Source: Lingula anatina (taxonomy: Eukaryota > Brachiopoda > Lingulata > Lingulida > Lingulidae). Taken from it: 60,000 nucleotides of DNA. The position numbers were made by a program, and so were the translations under genes. The stretch lies in NCBI RefSeq assembly GCF_001039355.2, contig NW_019774058.1, positions 229,817 to 289,816 of the forward strand, written 5' to 3'. Positions 52,390 to 60,000 of this stretch are shown in pieces (position 1 is the first letter of the stretch; every line of letters starts with the position of its first letter). The notes below the pieces were generated by a model, which worked only from the letters and a program-made list of their open reading frames with translations, was not told the DNA's origin and searched no databases.

Positions 52390-54613
52390 TACATCTATTT
52401 GATTCTATTGTGTCGTGTATGATAACAAATTTTGACAGCAAACTAGCCTCGGCGACTCCTCTCAATTCATGCACTCATATATATATATATATATATCGTC
52501 CTTGTTTTATTTAGTATCCTTAGAAAATAATTAACGGACTTAAGTTACACTGATTGTTTTCTCAGTTTTTAATTTTCTCGAGATTCGTGAAAATATGTAA
52601 TGAAATAAAATATGTAATGAAAGAAAGTGACAATTTACATGGTAATTGTTGTTTTTGACTTATAAGAGCATTATAACAATAATGTCAATTTTGTGAAGAT
52701 ATGATGTGTTGGTAGGAAGGACCTTTGAGTGGGGGCGGGAGCAAGCAGGAAAAAAGGAGCGACATGAGATGGGGGAGAAAGGGGGTTTTGGCAAAAAGAG
52801 CTATATATGATTAATGATTAACCAATGATTAAAAAAAAGGTCACCTGACCGCTGACGTGCTTGGAAAAGGAAGAGACTGAATTTCGGGCTTCTGCACAGA
52901 TTTCGTCTTACAATAGATTTTTTTAAATATACCAGAGGTGCACCGAATATATACGATTGTACTTTATTAAGTTTAACTGTAAGAAAATATATATCCTAAG
53001 TTAATTACATTTCACCTTACATTCACTAGACTGGCCATAGCCTCGTGATCAAAACAATTTGAACTCCATGGCTTCTGTAATATCCCTGTGACCCTCAGTT
53101 GAAAACCCATAATCACTTTTAAGTATTCACGGTGATAATTATATGTTCTTCTTAATCTGAAAGAAATACTCTCAAGATTACCATTGTCATAAAAGAGAGT
53201 ACAAAATTCACATTTTGGTCTGACAACCAAATTGCTCCACTGTAGACTTTTTTTCCAGTCACCACTCTGTCTGTCATTCAACTATACTGTTTCAAACTAA
53301 CGTAACGCCAATACAATCATCCAGTACAATAAGCAAAAACAACAGAACAAATAATAATAATAATAAAGCCACAAAAATACAATAGTAAATTATTCTCGAT
53401 CTGTATCAAACATTCATTTAATTCATTGAAAAATAAAGGAATATGAGTTAGTGAAGTTTCCTAATTTAACATTTTAGGAATTTTCTTTACTAACAACCTC
53501 AATGTTAATAATTCCATTGGAGCATATGGTAAATCGGAGCATATAGAAAAGCAAACGCTTTCAAAGTGACTGACCAGTCACTTTAAGCGAAAATCAACCC
53601 TTATAAATTATGTTATAGGCCAAAAACAAGTGATAATGATTGGTGAGTACGAGAAAATTGTTCATTTACCCGGGAAAATATATTCGGCGGGTAAATCCTG
53701 TGGGGTGTACCCTTAACTTTCTGTAGTATTAGGAACAATGTAGTTGTTTCTCTTAATTTTCTAAACATAGCTTTGCATTATCCAATGTGATGGTTTTCTG
53801 AAGTGACAGCATTTGATTTTACCAGGGCATTGGCACCGGAGAATTAAAATACCTGTAAAATTGTGCCTTTGACCAAGTGCCTTTGACCAAATGGGTTTTT
53901 TATTTTGCACTGCTCTCTGATTTACCTAGGGTAACACACAGGGCAATTCTATTCCACAACAGAGCTAATTAAAATTTGATGCACCTGCACATGACCTGAT
54001 GAGATCAGTTTGACACGTTTAAGTTGGCGTACATAAAACACTTGTGTGCCTGAATTTTATAGATGTATTCAACGCGTTCAGAACATTTAAGGTTGTTAGT
54101 AATGAAAACAGGACGGTTAGTAATGAAAACACCACATAAGTTACGCTTCAGAAAACTATTTGAAGGGTTAAATTATTTAATGGCATATGTAAGGTTTCAT
54201 AATAAGCTGTGGATGGCATTGGCAAAAAATAAGCAATTTGGGAATTTTCTAACCCATGGAATGTTGTATAACACCCAACACTTTCTTTTTTCTTTAAAGA
54301 GCTTTTAGGGGCTTTTGCTTATCTTAATCTCATTGCATACATCTTTTCTTCTTCAATTTTTAGTTACACATATCTGTATAACTTCCGTCTTTTGGTGGAT
54401 ATTTCTGTAAATAAACTTATTAGTATTTATCATAGCTATAATATTAACACAAAAATGATAATAAAAAATACTGACAATAAGCATTAAAAATAGCACAAAA
54501 TACTCTCATTAATTCAAAAACTCATACGTTGTAAACAACCTTTACATATGTTCTTCGTTAAGTTATTAAAAACCTACATTTTAACTCATTTTCACTTTAA
54601 CGACAGGCCTTAA
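52390..54613. other. No gene recognised
   Basis: A minus-strand ORF of 89 codons at 53281-53012 and a plus-strand one of 81 codons at 54063-54308 have no recognised features. The remainder is AT-rich. Confidence 0.35.
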
Positions 54614-54704
54614 TAGTCAGAAAGGTTTCATTTATGCTAGATCCTGAAATTTGATTTACCAAAACAAATTTCTGGATCTAGCATAAATGAAACCTTTCTG
54701 ACTA
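54614..54704. repeat. Near-perfect 91-bp hairpin
   Basis: Arms of 40 bp (TAGTCAGAAAGGTTTCATTT ... ) differ at a single position around an 11-bp loop. Non-coding; a short foldback element or hairpin RNA source. Confidence 0.93.
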
Positions 54705-54899
54705 TCAAAATTAAGATCCAATGAAACTATTTTCACATTTGAACGACGGGTCTATTTGAAAGATTTGGATTACACTGGTATCAGAAATGCACACCCCCTA
54801 TAATTTGCATGCCCACAAGCATTTTTATCGGCAACCATAGATCATCATTTCAGAGAAACAAATAGACATTTACAACGTAAACTTTACTGCATTTCACAT

Positions 54900-55841
54900 C
54901 TATAAAGCAAGTGAGACAAATGCAAAAAACATCAGTGGAGACATCAACAGTCCGCATACACCCAGAGACAAAAGATGCCCACTGCTGGATGGTGTACGGT
55001 CGGTTACTCCAGGGAACAACAATCCTGTCGGTGTCTTTCGATTAGACTTGCGGTCAGTGTGCACTGGGCAAGGTGAGATCTTCACGCGATCACGTACCTC
55101 TATCAGAAAATCCACACCTCTGTAACAGTATGTCGGTATTCTCTCAGCAAACTTATCTTGCAATGCTGACAAAAAAGGCAATCCATCTCTGTACGTTTTT
55201 ACTGTTGCTTGTAACAACAATCCAAAGTCTCCTACAACAGCAACGTGGTCTCTCGTTTCAGGCTGATCAAGGTTCGAGCTGTTCACTGCGCGACATCTGT
55301 GATGTACCTTTCTTCTTACCTTCCAGACGTCCCCAAATTCATTGTCCATGTGTATCTTTCCAAATGAGAGACGTTTGCCAAAATCTTCGCAGGCGCTAAT
55401 GGTCTCATTCATGTAAACTTTTACGTATTTGGGAGTCTTAAAAAGCAAGGTGAGTGTGTATGCCGCCTTGTATATGTGTGTGAAAAGTGACGGGCACGGG
55501 ACCGACTCTTCCTCTCCTGGGCAGCGTTCCTGGATTAAAAAAGAAAACCAATCACATCTTCTAACACCATGATTAGACAATGAATGTATAAACTCTTTTT
55601 GCATTTATTAATCAGCTAAGAAATTAAAGATTTCCTTAATTTTTTTCACCATGCGTTTGCATAGTTTTTTCTCACTTTCAGAAAGGTGCTACTTTCTATC
55701 AGTCAAACATACTGGTTGATTTTAACGACGTTGATGCAACACGAGAAAAGACATCTTACTGTACTCTTTTTGAGAGCCTGAGAAATTTCCCCTGTGTCAT
55801 AACTCGAATGTATGTTTCAAAATCTTCACACACACACACAA

Positions 55842-55886
<45 letters not shown>

Positions 55887-58554
55887 TCTCGCGCCGGTCA
55901 TATAATGAGAATTTTTTTTTTCATCTGTGTTTTTTTTTTTCAAAAATACATACGGCCTTAATTTCGAATGAATCCATGAAAAAATATTTATGCTGGTTTT
56001 GTATGATCTAAATCGCCTACGCTGTTTGACAAAAACACCGTGAAATTTGGTTGCCATGCAAAAGCAAAATAAATTGTTTTCCGATTTACGTATATTTGCT
56101 GTTTGTTAAACAATTTCACAAATTTGTCTAGGCTAATCAAGTAGTCTGTATTAAGAATAGCCAATCCTTACCATAATAGTATGGACCTTATTTGCCGTAC
56201 AGGAATCTGGTAGTGCGGGTGCAAATATATCCACTAAGGCGCGAAATCCAAAGGGGCCGAAGTTCCTCATCTCTTCCCCTGAAACATCACACATAAAAGC
56301 CAATGTCAAATTTCGGGTAATCGTTCTTATCAAACGAAAACTAAGGTATACGTATGTTAAATGTACCCTAGGGCGTTCTTCAACAAAATTCTGCCTGGGG
56401 CGCTTCCATATTTGGAAGTCACATTTGTCGTACGTCACAACTGTGTCCGCTTGAGCTCCATATTTGGAAGTCATAAGTCTCGTACGTCACATGATTTACC
56501 GCCTGGAGCTGCCTTTCCCGCCTTGGGACGACACAAGAAGCAAAGTGGCTGACGCGGAGTTAGATATTTTGAATTAAGAATATCTTGCAGTCGAAGGTCA
56601 GTGCCACAATACAAGCAACATTCTGCTTTAAAAACTGATTTTGGTGTAGCCATTGCGCAGCCCTTATAGTGGTATCGGGCGTACATTGAAGCTTAATATA
56701 GCTGTCAAACTTGGCACACGGCAAGCACGTGTATTGTGTGCCGGAGCAAATGTTTTTTATAAGCAAAAAATACAAACAAACATCTGGTATATCTTTTTCT
56801 TTTAAAATATATCATTTACTTTAAATTTACATATTTTACACAGGAAATAAAATTAAATAAAGCAAAATTAAATCTGTTTTACATTTCATTTTGGTGTAAT
56901 GACATTCAATTGCAGATTCACTGCGCAGCGGTTGTATTTGATTGACGGAAGTCGAACATGGTCGCTGTTCCTCAGAGTCAGGTAATTAAATGCCATTACG
57001 ATCTGAGTTCTTTTCATTTCACTGTGCACAGTGAGGGCTTTTATATGATCTTATCTTACATAATATTATTACTTTGTTATCATTATTCTCATTATTATTA
57101 TTGAACAGGCTCTTGGCGTAACCAAGCCATGGCGCTCCCCAAACCTATCACTGATTTTTGAAATTGGAAGTGGCCATTTTTGTCAAAATTAGAAAAGCTG
57201 AGAAAAATAAGCGGTTATGCATGCGTACAGGTAAATATATGCCATGGGGTTGACTCGTTGCAAAAAAGGAAGCCTCCAAACAGGCAAAGATATCGATCGC
57301 AATTTGCATGCGCACAGCATGAGAACCCTTGGGTGTGGGAGTGAGGGGAGGGGGGTTCGACGGATTCAGAGAACCGCCCATAGGACCAATTCAAATATGC
57401 TATAACGACAATCATTCAATATCTTAAAAATGGGAAACCCGCTGGAATATGAAGATTTAATTACCTTTATCATGTGTGATCTGCTCTGGGCACTGAGCAA
57501 TTACTGGCTTCTTCCGAAAACGGCAAATCCAACAAAAGTGATTTCTGTAGAAAAATCTCCACACAAGTCCATTATCAAACTGTATCATTTCCGTGATAGG
57601 CAAACTTGGACCCCTTCTGCAAAGGTCCCGATAAGGGTTTCCTTCCTGACAATTTCGCCCGCTGTGAAACCATGTATACCCTCTAACGTGAGTGCCATCT
57701 TTGATACACGGTCTGCCTACGATCCCTGTCGGTTCTTGAAAGAACAGCTGGCAACCGCGAGTAGCATGGACAAGATGGAAAATGTCAGATGTGTTTCTGC
57801 TGTTTGCAAAAGTGTCACTAGATATCCAGGTGCAAATAACAAACGTTGGCCATGCACTGTATGACGTCACACCATGGCAAATAGCACAGAATGAGTTCTT
57901 AAAGGTAAGTCCGGAAACGGAGTCTGAAACCGGTAGAACAGCCATTCCGTCCTCGTCTGTGCCATTCGGTCTTTCACAGGCCGTGCGAATTCCCACGTCT
58001 GACCAGTCATTTGGACATGCCGAAACCATCCAGAAAAGTTTCCGTTTTCCTCCTCTAGATGTAGGACTAGCCGTGTCCTTTGTCATCTGCGATGTACAGG
58101 TGACGTCATCAGGGCCTATGATTATTGCATTTGTTGACGATGATGAAGATTTGGAATTGGAGTCATCTGTGTGGTTGCAGGTAATGTTTGCGGCGGAGCA
58201 ACAGTCACCAAAGATGTTGCAATACTCATCACAGTAGCATGCTATATTAACAACAGAGTCTAGAGTGTTCCCATTGTACAGACAAAACTTTTCACCTGCA
58301 GTCACTTGACTCCAATAATTCGGTGCCGTGGCAGTCACATTTTCGAGAGGAACGGTGCTAGTTGCAGGTCTTTGGTTGGAGGCTGTGAAAATATTCCCCG
58401 AATTGTCTATACGTGTCAAAGTAGCTCTGGTAGTTGCCGGTGGTGCTGGATCACTGCACGAATTGTCGCAACACCTACCGCCTTCTCGCTGGCTGAACAC
58501 AGAGGCCAGGAAAAGCGTGTGCAAGACTATTGCTCTTGTGGCCCCATGTATCAT
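54900..58554 (-). CDS. Secreted SMB-like, receptor-ectodomain protein with GPI-type tail
   Basis: Coding exons 58554-57465 (acceptor before it at 58584/58585, so a 5'UTR exon exists), 56278-56172 and 55529-54900 (TAG). Phases 1 and 0 match, giving 608 residues. Residues 1-21 form a signal peptide. Residues 91-126 form a somatomedin-B-like knot (CYCDEYCNIFGDCC), followed by a Ser-rich linker. From 175 to 345, FWMVSACPNDWSD, LPVSDSVSGLTFKNSFCAIC and FYRNHFCWIC resemble the Cys-rich ectodomain found N-terminal to seven-helix regions in molluscan adhesion-type GPCRs. Exon 3 adds a further Cys-containing domain and ends in Ser-Ser-Ser-Gly plus about 25 hydrophobic residues with no cytoplasmic tail, as in GPI-anchored proteins. 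No seven-helix exon was seen. The ligand is unknown. Confidence 0.75.
55827..55883. repeat. (CA)n microsatellite in receptor-like gene intron
   Basis: CA repeats with one AACATA break, in the intron between exons 56278-56172 and 55529-54900. Confidence 0.97.
56958..57192 (+). other. Candidate antisense two-exon micro-gene
   Basis: ATG after ACGGAAGTCGAAC opens eight codons (MVAVPQSQ) to a donor (CAG|GTAATT). At 57109 an acceptor (TTGAACAG) starts 27 more codons in the same phase (ALGVTKPWRSPN...) to TAG. An ETS-like ACGGAAGT and a GCGC-rich NRF1-like word lie upstream. It is within an intron of the minus-strand receptor-like gene. Unrecognised and possibly chance. Confidence 0.2.
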
Positions 58555-58689
58555 TGTGTACTTGCGTATATCGCTGGCTTTCCCTAGGAAAAGAAAATAT
58601 ATTACAATATTAAATAGAAATACAGATAGAGACGCATACGCATAGAGATTATTTGTATGAAGATGACCGGGAAGTACCATTCAACGTTA

Positions 58690-58975
58690 TTTCACTCAAT
58701 CCTTTCCACAGCTGGACTTATTCACTCTTTTGTTACCTGAAATTGTGAGCAAGTTTATAAGAATGTATTTTAATAAAGTAATAGCAATCGCTAGTTTACT
58801 AAAAACACTTAACAACTATCACTTTTACTTTAATATAATTTTGATGAAGTTCGTTACTAGAAATAGGCCTACCCTGTATATTTTGTTGTCTTGTAAGTCT
58901 AACCTTTCCCGGAAGTAATGAGCAGTAGAACATAAGGGACATGGTGGTTAATTCAGTATAATAGTTTGTTTAATC
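58690..58975. repeat. Dispersed repeat family, copy C
   Basis: Diverged relative of 30835-31145: AGCTGGACTTATTCA, GCAAGTTTAT, TATCACTTTTACTTTAA, CCGGAAGTAATGA, ATAATAGTTT. It lies just upstream of the receptor-like gene's first coding exon. Confidence 0.75.
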
Positions 58976-59223
58976 TTTTTAATTCATGTCGGTATTCGGG
59001 TGCGGCCATCTTAACTCCAATTTGAAAGAGGCTGCCAGATATAGCTCAAGCAGCAGAAGACGCTTGAAACCCAATAATGTGTAAATTTCATGAAAATATA
59101 TATACGTTAATGGTACGTGCTGGCGACGTTTCTGGGATTTTAATTTTAAAATGATAATAACTGAGAAATATACATTTTCAAATAGACAAATGCACTGGTT
59201 ATCTATAGGGCCGTATACCGTCA

Positions 59224-59622
59224 TAAGATTATGTATGTGTGCATTTATTCCATCTAACGTAAGAAGATTAGATACAATTATAACGTCAGAAAATACAATA
59301 GAGGGAGTGTGATAATGATAGGGTCGCTAAACGATTTTGACGGAATATAGTGACTAGCCTAATCCTCTTGTCGCCTGGGAAGGCACGCCCCCTTAGAGTA
59401 CTAATGTAAACAAAAGGTCTTCCATACAGAACTATCCTTTTGTTCAACAGCTTCGCGCGTGCAGCGGATTATGTATATAGTGACACTATACAGCTAACTG
59501 CAGTTAAATCTGTGAAAGCTGTTATTTGGTTTATTCTGCTGTGTCGGATGTTGTGGGCCAGCCCAATGGTTCATTCACTCTTTCTTTTCTAAAGATTGGT
59601 GATGCATATTTTGAGTGCTTAA
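59224..59622. repeat. ~400-bp dispersed repeat, copy 2
   Basis: See 49264-49667. The sequence after 59622 to the window end shows no recognised feature. Confidence 0.9.
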
Positions 59623-60000
59623 TTATTTACCCTCCTTCTTACAAGAGAAAGGGAAAAGGGAGAGAAACAGAGACAGTGTCAAATAAAAAGGGTAAAGAGT
59701 AATATAATACATTAATTAAAGGGACTCGCGGTGGAAGAAACGATAAACTGTTTTGCATCAAGGTTTGCAATTATAATCCCACATGGCCCATTGCATATAC
59801 GGCCGTACTTTAAATACATTACTCATAGTTCTATTAAATTACATTATTTTGCTGAATAGACATACATTTTAAAGTTGATCTTTCAGGAAATCGTTTTGTT
59901 TGAAATAACACAAACGACAGCGGTAAAATCACATATAAATTTATTTTGCAATAAATAACTTTATATTCAAGGTCCATCTACACTTATTGTGAGCTATTAC

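Noticed and set aside
55073-55399. 108-codon plus-strand ORF
   Set aside because: Antisense to the last exon of the receptor-like gene.
55797-56057. ORFs with Cys-Val/His-Thr repeats
   Set aside because: They are translations of the CA microsatellite.
57430-58645. Plus-strand ORFs of 93-151 codons
   Set aside because: They are antisense shadows of the minus-strand receptor-like exon, which has the signal peptide, Cys pattern and matching splice phases.

Overview
This is a eukaryotic, AT-rich, intron-rich animal window. It has short exons with GT-AG introns, long repeat-filled introns, many dinucleotide microsatellites and many small inverted-repeat transposons. The gene content (a VWA/Cache protein, PPT1, TMEM65, an expanded-type dynamin-like GTPase, and a somatomedin-B-like receptor ectodomain) suggests a lophotrochozoan, most likely a bivalve or other mollusc. 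That assignment is an inference. No prokaryotic features such as operons or CRISPR are present.

Layout. 1-7.1 kb: the last 14 exons of a VWA + double-Cache protein (alpha2delta/CACHD family) on +. 8.5-12.4 kb: a complete ten-exon palmitoyl-protein thioesterase 1 (PPT1) gene on -, tail-to-tail with the first. 12.4-12.7 kb: a 268-bp divergent promoter. 12.7-18 kb: the first exon of TMEM65 on +, a very long intron, an apparent nested mini-gene (CCAAT/TATA promoter, one intron, poly(A) signal) and a MITE. A 316-bp assembly gap lies at 18102-18417, inside a transposon copy. 18.4-36 kb: mostly repeats, including a 954-bp Harbinger-like element with a TTA target-site duplication, a 390-bp MITE family, a 45-bp minisatellite, a 4-kb inverted-repeat-bounded segment and repeated protein-coding-like units. 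36.2-37 kb: a SLOG-like Rossmann-fold gene or pseudogene on -. 37.8-38.8 kb: a dead Tc1/mariner transposase. 39-46.5 kb: tandem duplications, a foldback MITE whose empty site survives nearby, a TTAA-flanked MITE and a tRNA-like relic. 46.9-47.5 kb: two exons of a dynamin-type GTPase. 47.5-54.8 kb: repeats, a LINE 3' fragment and an NRF1-type promoter with a short ORF. 54.9-58.6 kb: a three-coding-exon gene on - for a secreted, cysteine-rich protein whose 608-residue product ends in a GPI-type tail.

The recognised genes do not form one pathway. PPT1 (lysosome) and TMEM65 (mitochondrion) share a promoter region. The right half carries accessory-type genes (SLOG, dynamin-like GTPase, receptor-like ectodomain) among mobile DNA. 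All splice models were made by eye from GT/AG sites and phase agreement; none was tested with RNA or database searches.
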